This document shows positions 18,171-26,127 of a stretch of 64,000 nucleotides of DNA, piece after piece (the first letter of the stretch is position 1; each line of letters opens with the position of its first letter). The notes under the pieces are model-generated. The model was not told where the DNA came from and ran no database searches. It saw nothing but the letters and a program-made list of their open reading frames with translations. The DNA comes from Sediminibacterium sp. (GTDB lineage Bacteria; Bacteroidota; Bacteroidia; Chitinophagales; Chitinophagaceae). A program made the position numbers and the translations under genes. The DNA is taken from the NCBI GenBank assembly GCA_016786865.1, contig JAEUVE010000019.1:229725-293724 (forward strand). The letters run 5' to 3'.

Positions 18171-18731
18171 TTGATAACCATATTTAAAAACAGCTTAAAA
18201 TCTGACCGAAACAGCCAGCGCAAGCTCTATGAAACCTATTATGGTTATGCACTGAAAATTGCATTCCGGTATATTCCGGACTACGATGATGCCAGAATGG
18301 TGGCAAATGATGCATTTGTAAAAGCATTTAAAAATCTGGACAAGTTCGAATTAACCGATGAGGAAAGCATGTTCGAATTCCGATTCATGGGCTGGTTGAA
18401 AAGAATTGTGGTGCATACGGCCATAGATGTATTGAGAAAGAGGAACCGGGAAATACCCGGAGTGCCATTTGACCCGGAATCGGCAGAGCAGCATTTTGCT
18501 CCGGATCAGGCAGATGCAGGCCTTATGTACAAAGAATTAATCTGCGCCCTGAAGGAATTGCCGCCGGCATACAACAAGGTTTTCAACTTATATGTGATCG
18601 ACGGATACAGTCATGCGGAAATTGCCTCCATGCTGAATATATCTGTTAGCACATCCAAGTCGAACCTGTTCAGAGCAAAAGAAATTTTACAGAAAAAAGT
18701 TGCTGATTTTTTTGAAACCAAAAAAATATGA
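18171..18731 (+). CDS. ECF-type RNA polymerase sigma factor
   Basis: Sigma-70 family protein of the extracytoplasmic-function type, about 186 residues. Region 2 is KLYETYYGYALKIAFRYIPDYDDARMVANDAFVKAFKNLDKF. Region 4 is LPPAYNKVFNLYVIDGYSHAEIASML followed by a helix-turn-helix. The frame is open from TTG at 18126; TTG at 18171 fits the family N-terminus better, and no ATG is available before region 2, so the start is uncertain. The stop overlaps the start of the next gene (ATGA), so the two are translationally coupled. The partner is a membrane protein with an anti-sigma-like N-terminus. Confidence 0.85.
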   Translation: MITIFKNSLKSDRNSQRKLYETYYGYALKIAFRYIPDYDDARMVANDAFVKAFKNLDKFELTDEESMFEFRFMGWLKRIVVHTAIDVLRKRNREIPGVPFDPESAEQHFAPDQADAGLMYKELICALKELPPAYNKVFNLYVIDGYSHAEIASMLNISVSTSKSNLFRAKEILQKKVADFFETKKI

Positions 18732-20059
18732 GTCAGAACCAGGATAAAGAATTTGAGCACCTGTTTAAAAGGGCTGCCGAGCACTACCCGCTGGATACGG
18801 ATAGCGCCGACTGGGACAGTGTTTTAAACAGACTCAACGAAGCCGATCAGCGAAAGCCAGTTGGTTTCCTGAACAAAAGGAACAGCCTGCTGCTCTTGTT
18901 GCTGCTGGCTGTTGGTACCATCTCATCACTGGTTACCGGGCTGATTGTCTGGAACCGTGCAGAAAAACAAAACAACGGCACTCAGATAAAAACATCCGCA
19001 GTTGATTCCATCAACGGCAGCGAAAAAAAGATTGCCGACCAGGTTTACCGGCATGTGATAGAAACCCTGAACAAACCACAAGCTGCTCCTGCAACCAATA
19101 CGACCACAGCGGCAACTACCAAACAAATACCGGCAAAGCCACAGCCTGCAACAGCGCAACGTAATACCCTTCCAACAGCAGTACAGCCAAAAAACGGGCA
19201 ACAAAAAGCAAAAGCCGGACGCATTATTACAGCAGATCCAATAACAGGCAGCCTGACTACGAACCAGCCAACTGCAGCAGCAGTGAGCGTTTCAACAGGA
19301 ACCGATTCCACAAAAGCCATAACAACAACTGCTGTTCCGGCATCAGCTGAATCTGCAGTACCAGCAACGGCTTCAACGGACAGTGCAACAACCAGCGCAG
19401 CAGCTGCACCTGCCAACGATTTGCAGCAGCGCAACAAAAAAACAGCAACACTGGGCAACAAACATTTTTATGCAGGTATCTTATATGCGAGAGATGAAAG
19501 TTCCATCGGATTTGAATCCAACAGAGGGCAGGGATACAGCTGGCAATTGCTGGCAGGCTACCGCTTTGCCAAGAGATGGAGTATCGAAAGCGGCATACAT
19601 ATAGAGAAGAAAGAATATTATACCAATGGTGAGCACACCAACAAAGCTTTTCTGAATCCGGCGGGAACAGTTTTATGGATCGAATCTGAAAGCCACCTGC
19701 TGGAAATACCGCTCACCGTGAAATACGATGTGTTACTCAAAAAACGACACAACTTATTTGTAGCAACCGGTTTGTCTTCCTATATCATCAACCGGGAAGA
19801 CTTCGAATACGAAGAAGAAGTGAATGGTGTAATACAAAAAAGCAATCTGGTGCTTACGAAAACAACCAGCAACCTGTTTTCTACCGTCAACTTCAGCCTG
19901 GGATACCAGTTCAGGTTGGGAAAAATAGGAAGCATCCGGATAGAACCTTATCTCAATCTTCCGATCTCCGGAATTGGAAAAGGAGAATCGCCCATCATCA
20001 GCAAGGGGATTTACGCAGGATGGGTATACGATTTTCGTAAAAGAAAGTTAAAGCAATAA
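18728..20059 (+). CDS. Putative envelope-spanning anti-sigma/outer-membrane barrel protein
   Basis: A 443-residue protein with an unusual layout. Residues 1-50 are polar and lack a signal peptide (LFKRAAEHYPLDTDSADWDSV). Residues 53-75 form one transmembrane helix. Residues about 76-240 are a low-complexity stretch rich in T, A, P, K and Q. Residues about 245-443 look like a PorT-type outer-membrane beta-barrel (YAGILYARDES, LLAGYRFAKRWSIESGI, LGYQFRLGKIGSIRIEPYL). It overlaps the sigma gene by four bases. By context the N-terminus should control the sigma factor. The proposed topology, cytoplasm to outer membrane, is inference. Alternatively the C-terminal domain may be a periplasmic beta-sandwich. 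Confidence 0.65.
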   Translation: MSQNQDKEFEHLFKRAAEHYPLDTDSADWDSVLNRLNEADQRKPVGFLNKRNSLLLLLLLAVGTISSLVTGLIVWNRAEKQNNGTQIKTSAVDSINGSEKKIADQVYRHVIETLNKPQAAPATNTTTAATTKQIPAKPQPATAQRNTLPTAVQPKNGQQKAKAGRIITADPITGSLTTNQPTAAAVSVSTGTDSTKAITTTAVPASAESAVPATASTDSATTSAAAAPANDLQQRNKKTATLGNKHFYAGILYARDESSIGFESNRGQGYSWQLLAGYRFAKRWSIESGIHIEKKEYYTNGEHTNKAFLNPAGTVLWIESESHLLEIPLTVKYDVLLKKRHNLFVATGLSSYIINREDFEYEEEVNGVIQKSNLVLTKTTSNLFSTVNFSLGYQFRLGKIGSIRIEPYLNLPISGIGKGESPIISKGIYAGWVYDFRKRKLKQ

Positions 20060-20154
20060 AAAAAACGGACAATATTTTTTCCATGGCATGATTTTTTCCC
20101 TATCACTGCCAATGGATAGACTTATACACTCTTTTTACGCTACAACACACACAA

Positions 20155-20863
20155 ATGAAAAAAGTCTTATCCACCATTGTGCTTGGCTGTGCAGCCATGC
20201 CTTTCCTGTAAGCATGAAATTCCTACACCACCAAATGTGGTAATAACGCCTTCTCCTACCCCACCGGGTACGGTTATTTCAGGCAGTTCCACCTGTAGTA
20301 CGGATACCGTATACTTCCAGAACGAACTGTTTCCATTGATCAACTCGGGTTGTAATACTTCGGGCTGTCATGATGCTGTTTCGCATGCAGACGGTGTGGA
20401 TCTTTCCAGCTACGACAAAATCAAAGCTTATGTAAGCGCCGGCAATGCTGCCAACAGCAAGCTCTACAAGGTTTTGGTTAAATCGGGCAGTGAGCGGATG
20501 CCCTTGCCCCCACTTCCTGCATTTACCGCAGACCAGATTGCCAAAGTGCAAAAATGGATTAACCAGGGCGCTAAAAACAATGCCTGCAGTGGCGGTTGCG
20601 ACACAACTAAAATCACTTATGCTGCGGCTGTTCAGCCCCTGATGCAAACCTATTGTACCGGTTGCCACAATACAGCAAGCCCCGGTGGCGGAATTGATCT
20701 TTCCTCCTATGCACAGGTTAAAACCTATGCCGCCAACGGAAGGTTACTGGGCTCCATCAGTTACGCAACAGGTTATTCTCCCATGCCCAAAGGATCTAAA
20801 ATGCAGGATTGCCAGATCACCCAAATCAGAAAATGGATTGAAGCAGGCGCTTTAAACAACTAA
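20155..20863 (+). pseudogene. Diheme c-type cytochrome lipoprotein with a one-base frameshift in the signal peptide
   Basis: The ATG at 20155 opens MKKVLSTIVLGCAAM, a lipoprotein signal peptide, but hits TAA at 20209. The rest of the protein continues in the next frame as LSCKHEIPTPP. Removing one base near 20197-20203 joins them into a proper lipobox (M-L-S-C, Cys codon at 20207). Downstream are two homologous domains. The first has a CX4CH heme motif (CNTSGCH) and the second has CTGCH; each is followed by DLSSY, a methionine-containing MPLPP or SPMPKG loop, and KWI. A TTG start at 20177 would give an unbroken frame but no export signal. The lesion may be a sequencing error, a real mutation or a +1 shift. 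It is the first of six co-directional genes. Confidence 0.7.
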
Positions 20864-20873
20864 AAAAAAGAAG

Positions 20874-21254
20874 ATGAAAAATAGATTTCTCCTGATGATG
20901 CTGTTTACAGGCATCATCCTGCTCAGCTCTTGTTATTACGACAAAGAAGAATTGCTTTACCCTACCGGAGCATTAACCAACTGCGATACGGTTGGCACGG
21001 TTTCTTACTCAGCCAAAGTAGTTCCGATACTGCAGCAAAAATGTTACAGCTGTCACAGCATTTCTTTCCCTTCCGGAAATGTGGCCATGAGTACCTATGC
21101 CACCGATAAGGCTACTGCAGTAAACGGTTCATTGTACGGAAGCATCAATCATGCCAACGGCTATTCACCCATGCCCAAAGGCGCAGCTAAAATGACTACC
21201 TGTGAAATTGCTACCATCAAAAAATGGATTGATGCCGGCAGCCCCAACAATTAA
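20874..21254 (+). CDS. Monoheme c-type cytochrome lipoprotein
   Basis: A 126-residue lipoprotein: signal MKNRFLLMMLFTGIILLSSC with lipobox LSSC (Cys20). The heme motif is CYSCH, followed by STYATDKATAV, a probable axial-methionine loop YSPMPKGAAKM, and IKKWIDAGSPNN. The domain is clearly homologous to the second domain of the preceding gene (shared YSPMPKG, KKWI/RKWI and AGxxNN ends), so a three-heme set arose by duplication. It should sit in the periplasm, lipid-anchored. The gene lies 10 bases after the preceding one and 11 before the next. Confidence 0.8.
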   Translation: MKNRFLLMMLFTGIILLSSCYYDKEELLYPTGALTNCDTVGTVSYSAKVVPILQQKCYSCHSISFPSGNVAMSTYATDKATAVNGSLYGSINHANGYSPMPKGAAKMTTCEIATIKKWIDAGSPNN

Positions 21255-21265
21255 ATCAAAACAAC

Positions 21266-21721
21266 ATGAATAAGAAGAAAAAGAACCTACTGCTGTTTAT
21301 ACTCGCGATCCTGATTCTGTCGGCCGGAACTGCATTATATACCTACACAGAGTTTAACCGAAAAGCAGCAGACCTCAGCAAGGCAACAGCTGCTCACCAG
21401 GTAACTGCTTTGGAACTAATCAATGCCTTTACAGCCAATGAAACGGAAAGCAATGCCAAGTATCTTTCCCAGGTTATTGAAATCAGCGGCACCCTGAAAA
21501 AAACAGACCAGGACGAAAAAGGAAACAGCATCCTTGTACTGGGAGATTCTGCTTCTATGTCTTCTGTAAGATGCAGCCTCGACAGTCTGCACAGTCTGCA
21601 GGAACCATTAAAGCCGGGCAGCCTGGTTAAAATCAAAGGCATCTGCACCGGGTTCCTGGCAGACGATCTGGGGATCGGATCGGATGTACTTATCAACCGA
21701 TGTGTTCCTGTAAAACCATAA
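21266..21721 (+). CDS. Membrane-anchored OB-fold (tRNA_anti-like) protein
   Basis: A 151-residue protein with a positively charged start (MNKKKKN), one N-terminal transmembrane helix (residues about 8-28) and a domain of the tRNA_anti-like OB-fold kind: VTALELINAF, YLSQVIEISGTLKKTD, LVKIKGICTGFLADD and VLINRCVPVK. This family is known from Bacteroidota but has no defined function; binding of nucleic acid is not expected for a periplasmic domain. Two cysteines in the C-terminal half could be redox-active or form a disulfide. Position between cytochrome and YceI genes suggests a role in the same system. Confidence 0.7.
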   Translation: MNKKKKNLLLFILAILILSAGTALYTYTEFNRKAADLSKATAAHQVTALELINAFTANETESNAKYLSQVIEISGTLKKTDQDEKGNSILVLGDSASMSSVRCSLDSLHSLQEPLKPGSLVKIKGICTGFLADDLGIGSDVLINRCVPVKP

Positions 21722-21762
21722 GAACTACTCAACAACATATCCCTCACTCAAAAACCAACACA

Positions 21763-22323
21763 ATGAAACAATTGTTTATCCTTACCGCCCTGCTGGGATT
21801 ATTTACTGCAGCTCAGGCACAGAACCGCTTCTTTACCAAAACAGGCAAAATCAGTTTTGATGCCACCACCTCTAAATCTCCGGAGAACATTGATGGCATT
21901 AATAAAAATGCCACCTGCGTACTGGATGCCCAAACCGGCGATATTCAGTTTTCTGTACTGATGAAGGGCTTTGAATTTGACCGTGCGCTGATGATGGAGC
22001 ACTTCAACGAAAATTATGTGGAGAGCGACAAGTTTCCCAAAACCACCTACAAAGGCATGATTGTAAACAACAGCGCAATCAATTATGCAAAGGATGGAAG
22101 TTATGCTGCAAAAGTGAAAGGAAAATTAAGTATGCACGGAGAAACCAAAGAGATCGAAACGGAAGGGACTATCGCTGTTAAAAACGGAAAAATTATGGTG
22201 TCGGCAACATTTCCTGCACGCTTATCCGATTACAAAATCGGCATCCCGCAACTGGTGGCAGACAAAGTATCCCAAACTGCTAAAATTTCTGTGGACTGCA
22301 CCCTTGACCCCCTCACCAAATAA
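21763..22323 (+). CDS. YceI family periplasmic protein
   Basis: A secreted YceI lipocalin-like beta-barrel of 186 residues. The signal peptide is MKQLFILTALLGLFTAAQAQ. The mature part has GKISFDATTSKSPENIDGINKNATC and MMEHFNENYVESDKFPKTTYKG, characteristic of YceI, and ends KISVDCTLDPLTK. YceI proteins bind long isoprenoids such as polyprenyl lipids or quinones, which would suit an electron-transfer or lipid-handling role here. The ATG at 21763 was chosen because it gives the signal peptide; an upstream in-frame extension to 21700 does not. Confidence 0.88.
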   Translation: MKQLFILTALLGLFTAAQAQNRFFTKTGKISFDATTSKSPENIDGINKNATCVLDAQTGDIQFSVLMKGFEFDRALMMEHFNENYVESDKFPKTTYKGMIVNNSAINYAKDGSYAAKVKGKLSMHGETKEIETEGTIAVKNGKIMVSATFPARLSDYKIGIPQLVADKVSQTAKISVDCTLDPLTK

Positions 22324-22350
22324 TACTGCTCATTTACCAACGAACTCAAT

Positions 22351-23250
22351 ATGAAACAACATTTCATTCGCGTTATAACCGTGCTTGCCGTAGCAGCATG
22401 TACAACCGGTGCAAAAGCCCAGGAAAAAGACCTGCTCGATCTGGTAGACGATGGCAAAACACCCAATACCATTGTAACCAATGCATTTAAATCGATCCGA
22501 ATCATCAATGGACACTCCATGGAATTTCTGGCACCCGGAACCATGGATTTTCGCATCCTGCACCGTTTCGGACAAATGAATCAGGGAACCAAGAATCTTT
22601 TTGGACTGGATCAGGCAAGCATGCGGCTGGGTCTTGATTTTGGCATCACCAGAAAACTGCAACTGGGTGTGGGACGCAGCACTTTTAAAAAAGAACTGGA
22701 TGGCTACATCAAATATGCACCCATCCGCCAGTCTACCGGAGATCATGCATTCCCGATGACCATTGCACTGGTGGGGGGCGCCACGATCAATACCCTGCCG
22801 TTTGCAGATCCCACCCGAACCAACTATTTTTCTTCGAGGGTGGCCTATTATGTACAGACCATTATCGGCAGAAAATTCAGCGACCGTATATCGTTGCAAC
22901 TGACCCCCACCATGGTACACCAAAACCTGGTACCACTTGCCTCACAGCCCAATGATGTATTTGCAGTAGGTTTTGGCGGCAGAATCAAAGCCAGTCAGCG
23001 AATCGCATTTACCTGGGACTATTTCTACAACATCAATGGCCTGGAAAAAGGCGTAACCTACAATCCGCTTTCGGTGGGTGTAGACATTGAAACCGGCGGA
23101 CACGTATTCCAGCTGCATTTTTCCAATGCTGCCGGCATGAACGAACGTGCATTCATTACCGAAACCACCAATACCTGGGAAAAAGTGGACCTCCGTTTCG
23201 GATTCAATCTCTCCAGAATATTCCAATTAAAAAAAGCTAAATCGTCTTAA
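22351..23250 (+). CDS. DUF5777 outer-membrane beta-barrel protein
   Basis: A 299-residue secreted protein with a signal peptide to about residue 23 (GAKAQ) and a DUF5777-type barrel. Family features visible are the opening VTNAFKSIRIINGHSME, FRILHRFGQMNQGTKNLFGLDQASMRLGLDFGIT, and many amphipathic strands to the end. In Bacteroidota genomes I associate this domain with YceI and cytochrome genes; no function has been reported that I know of. It lies 27 bases after the YceI gene and 17 before the Rieske gene. The likely location is the outer membrane. Confidence 0.75.
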   Translation: MKQHFIRVITVLAVAACTTGAKAQEKDLLDLVDDGKTPNTIVTNAFKSIRIINGHSMEFLAPGTMDFRILHRFGQMNQGTKNLFGLDQASMRLGLDFGITRKLQLGVGRSTFKKELDGYIKYAPIRQSTGDHAFPMTIALVGGATINTLPFADPTRTNYFSSRVAYYVQTIIGRKFSDRISLQLTPTMVHQNLVPLASQPNDVFAVGFGGRIKASQRIAFTWDYFYNINGLEKGVTYNPLSVGVDIETGGHVFQLHFSNAAGMNERAFITETTNTWEKVDLRFGFNLSRIFQLKKAKSS

Positions 23251-23267
23251 ACAACTCAACCAACAAC

Positions 23268-23678
23268 ATGGACCGCAAAGACTTTTTAAACAAGATCGGA
23301 TTCGGCGCGGCATTTGCACTCACAGCCACCTGCCTCGGATCCTGCAAAAAAGAAGCCACCATGCCCTCAGGGCCGGTAGACTTTACCCTCAACCTGAATG
23401 ATGCAGCCAACGCCGCACTTGCAACCGTTGGCGGATATGTTATTGCCAATGCAGTGGTAATTGCCAAAACGGCCAGTGGCTATGCAGCGGCAACCGTTAT
23501 CTGCAGTCATGAGGGAAAACAACAGATTACCTATCGCAGTAACAGTAACCAATGGTATTGCACCGCACATGGCGCCACTTTTAACCTCAATGGAACAGGA
23601 ACAGGTGGAAATTCCTCCAACGGACTTACTATTTACAATACTGCACTAACAGGTAATACGCTGAGAATTTATTCCTGA
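23268..23678 (+). CDS. Rieske [2Fe-2S] lipoprotein
   Basis: A 136-residue protein with an N-terminal export signal (MDRKDFLNKIG, hydrophobic core, lipobox LGSC with Cys26). The Rieske cluster ligands are complete: Cys79 and His81 in CSH, 16 residues, then Cys98 and His101 in CTAH, which fits CxH-x15-17-CxxH exactly. It lacks the disulfide cysteines of bc1-type Rieske proteins and so resembles soluble, ferredoxin-like Rieske domains. The basic start might use the Tat route, since the cluster is assembled in the cytoplasm, but no twin arginine is present. It ends the cytochrome/YceI/DUF5777 gene group. Confidence 0.88.
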   Translation: MDRKDFLNKIGFGAAFALTATCLGSCKKEATMPSGPVDFTLNLNDAANAALATVGGYVIANAVVIAKTASGYAAATVICSHEGKQQITYRSNSNQWYCTAHGATFNLNGTGTGGNSSNGLTIYNTALTGNTLRIYS

Positions 23679-23708
23679 TACCGGTTACAGTACCTGAACT
23701 TTGGCTGG

Positions 23709-24725
23709 CTAAAGTTCGAACTTGATTCCAAACATCCAGCCAAAGTCCAGGTTTTTGCCAAGAAAAGCCAATGGCCTGCTGTCGTAGTTATCGTATACAT
23801 AAGTCGTCAGCGAAAGCTGATCAGTGATGTTCCAGGAAAGCCGCAGCTCCCCATCATGGCGGATTCTGTTGAATCCGGAGCCGCCCAGGTACACCGTTTG
23901 CGAGGTGGTCAGCGACATTTCAGGTTCGCGAAATCGGTAGAGTTGTAAATTGGCCAGCAGCGGAATTTCCATCCTGGTTTGTGTAGTGGCATCCGTTCCT
24001 TTTTCGTGGGCCAGTACCAGACCACTGAACAAATAGAGTTGCCGGTTATTGGCAAAGAGGGCATTGTACATCATACCTGCACCGGCCAGGTACCTGGCTT
24101 CCAGCTGTTGCTGGCGATTGCGCTGGTAGAGTATCCTGGCGCCAAACAGCCAACGTGGGTTGTTCACCATTTTAAATATATGCAGCACCAGGTTATCCCG
24201 GTTGCGGAACAATCCACTCGAATTATGAGTTAATGCCGAAGTTGCCGTTCCATTGATGGTATAACGGGTGGTAATATACTGAATGCCCGCATCCAGGTTA
24301 ATGGTACCTACCTGATTGGAGCGGGAATAATTGTATCCTGCAGCAATATAGGCATCATAGGGCTGCAACAGAGACGTTTTGTACGGAAGCGCATCAACTA
24401 CATCCGCCATGCGCAACACCACTGTTGCCGAATCGGTTACTGCAATATACCCGCTGTCTTTAGCCGAGATCATGCCATAAGCAACCTGTCGGGAAGCGGT
24501 TTCTACTCTAAACTTCTTTTGTTTTCCGGTAAAACTGCGCACCTGATCATCATTGATAAAGAGCTTTCCTGCATCGGTTACATCAAAACAAATTTTTCCC
24601 CGCTCCCAGGTTTTGAATGTTCCGATCAGCACCTGACCATTGTTCATAACCAGGGTATCAGATGGTATTGCTGCTGCTTCAATTGCAAGACTGCAACCCA
24701 ACCACAATAAACAGATCCGCCACAT
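23709..24725 (-). CDS. DUF481 family outer-membrane protein
   Basis: A 338-residue protein with signal peptide (MWRICLLWLGCSLAIEAAA). Residues about 20-115 form a small beta domain (DTLVMNNGQVLIGTFKTWERGKICFDV), common before DUF481 in Bacteroidota. Residues about 120-338 are the DUF481 barrel, with repeated strand patterns such as YIAAGYNYSRSNQVG and the closing LDFGWMFGIKFEL ending in a hydrophobic residue, as expected for an outer-membrane barrel. It stands alone, convergent with the Rieske gene. Function unknown. Confidence 0.75.
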   Translation of the reverse strand: MWRICLLWLGCSLAIEAAAIPSDTLVMNNGQVLIGTFKTWERGKICFDVTDAGKLFINDDQVRSFTGKQKKFRVETASRQVAYGMISAKDSGYIAVTDSATVVLRMADVVDALPYKTSLLQPYDAYIAAGYNYSRSNQVGTINLDAGIQYITTRYTINGTATSALTHNSSGLFRNRDNLVLHIFKMVNNPRWLFGARILYQRNRQQQLEARYLAGAGMMYNALFANNRQLYLFSGLVLAHEKGTDATTQTRMEIPLLANLQLYRFREPEMSLTTSQTVYLGGSGFNRIRHDGELRLSWNITDQLSLTTYVYDNYDSRPLAFLGKNLDFGWMFGIKFEL

Positions 24726-24761
24726 ATAGGGCTGCTTTAAGTAGGTTTAACAGATCGGCGC

Positions 24762-26027
24762 TTACTTATTTTTCTTTGTCAGAAATGAATCAAAAAATGA
24801 TTTTACATGAATAACAGAATACACATAAGTGGCCCGGTGATCGGCATCTGGACCCGCAGATACCGCCCGTGTGGTATTGGTGCCGAACAAACCATGAAAG
24901 CCTTCTGCCAGTGTAGCAATATAGATGGGCACTACTTCATCTTTTTCACCATAATAGTTAATCAGTGGTGTTTTGCAGCGCCATCTGTAGGCCTGGTATC
25001 TTTCCAGCATTTGCCAGTAAGCATCCATGCCTAAGTTTCCGGTAGCCATGAATTCAGGACGCAGGTAGTCTTGTAATTTGGCAGGAGTTTGTTTACGAAA
25101 ACTGGTCCAGTCTATTTTAAATTCATAAAAATCCCTGGCCAGTTGATAATATTCTGGACGAACTGCTCTGGCAACCAGGCCAGGCATTTTTTCGTAAAAC
25201 TCTGTAGCAAACAAAAAATTGGAAGCACAGCCCGGAAGATAAACGGCATCAATTGGCTGGTAATTGTTTACCCATCTGTTGATGGTAGCAAAAGCATCTA
25301 TTGGTGCGCTGGCCGTAGCAGCTGCTGCTACCGGAATATTCAGGGATTCCAGCTTTCGCAGAAAAGTCATATTGGTCCATCCACCCTGACTCCACCCGTG
25401 TGTAAAAAGCGGGCCTGATTTTATTTTCTGTGCAGCCAGTACGTCTTTTGCAGCAAACAACATATCTACTGCAGCCTGCTCTGAACTTCCCCTGATCAGG
25501 TAAGAGTTGGGCAGGTCGGAAATCCCCATTCCAAAATAATCTGCTCCGATTACGATATATCCCTGTGCTGCAAATTGTGCCAGCATCAGTTTGGTTTCCA
25601 TGGATTCCTCCGGAACAGAAGGAACCTGATCCTTTCCAAATACGGTTCCATGCTGATAAGATACTACTGGCATAGAATCCAGTCCTGTTTCAGGAATAGC
25701 CACCAGTCCGGAAGCACGGGTGGGCATATTGCCCATTTCCGGCACTACCGATTTATAGATCACTTTGTACAGTTTCACCGTGTACTTTGCTTTGGCAAAC
25801 TTTCCTTTGAAATTGGAGAATGGCATGGGAGAACCAGTAAGAAATTCTTCCAGTTCGGCATTTACAATTTTATCCATTTTATTCGGATCAAAGCTTCCGA
25901 TATACTGGTATTGGACCGAAGTGGGGGCATTCTTTATTTCAGGCTTTATCTGGGCCATTGCAATAGAGCACACCAATAATGTGCATGCCAGCATGACCAT
26001 GAACAACTGTTGCTGTTTCAATTTCAT
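24762..26027 (-). CDS. Secreted alpha/beta hydrolase (lipase-like)
   Basis: A 421-residue protein with a signal peptide (ending SIAMAQ). The fold is the alpha/beta hydrolase: oxyanion region VVSYQHGT, GADYFGMG, and the nucleophile elbow THGWSQGGWT with the serine in GWSQGG. PLINYYGEKDEVVPI probably supplies the catalytic acid, and DADHRATY the histidine. The layout recalls secretory lipases and bacterial esterases acting on acyl esters. It stands alone on the minus strand, about 100 bases downstream of the XRE-family regulator gene. Confidence 0.75.
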   Translation of the reverse strand: MKLKQQQLFMVMLACTLLVCSIAMAQIKPEIKNAPTSVQYQYIGSFDPNKMDKIVNAELEEFLTGSPMPFSNFKGKFAKAKYTVKLYKVIYKSVVPEMGNMPTRASGLVAIPETGLDSMPVVSYQHGTVFGKDQVPSVPEESMETKLMLAQFAAQGYIVIGADYFGMGISDLPNSYLIRGSSEQAAVDMLFAAKDVLAAQKIKSGPLFTHGWSQGGWTNMTFLRKLESLNIPVAAAATASAPIDAFATINRWVNNYQPIDAVYLPGCASNFLFATEFYEKMPGLVARAVRPEYYQLARDFYEFKIDWTSFRKQTPAKLQDYLRPEFMATGNLGMDAYWQMLERYQAYRWRCKTPLINYYGEKDEVVPIYIATLAEGFHGLFGTNTTRAVSAGPDADHRATYVYSVIHVKSFFDSFLTKKNK

Positions 26028-26127
26028 AAGGAGGATTTACAATAAAATGATAGGCGCAAAAGTACCCCCTAACAATATCCACTATATGAAATACGGATTA
26101 ATGCAACAAATTGCCGAATTAATAATA

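Noticed and set aside
23696..23717. Hairpin GAACTTT/AAAGTTC between the Rieske and DUF481 genes
   Set aside because: Short AT-rich stem overlapping a stop codon with no T-run; not convincing as a terminator.
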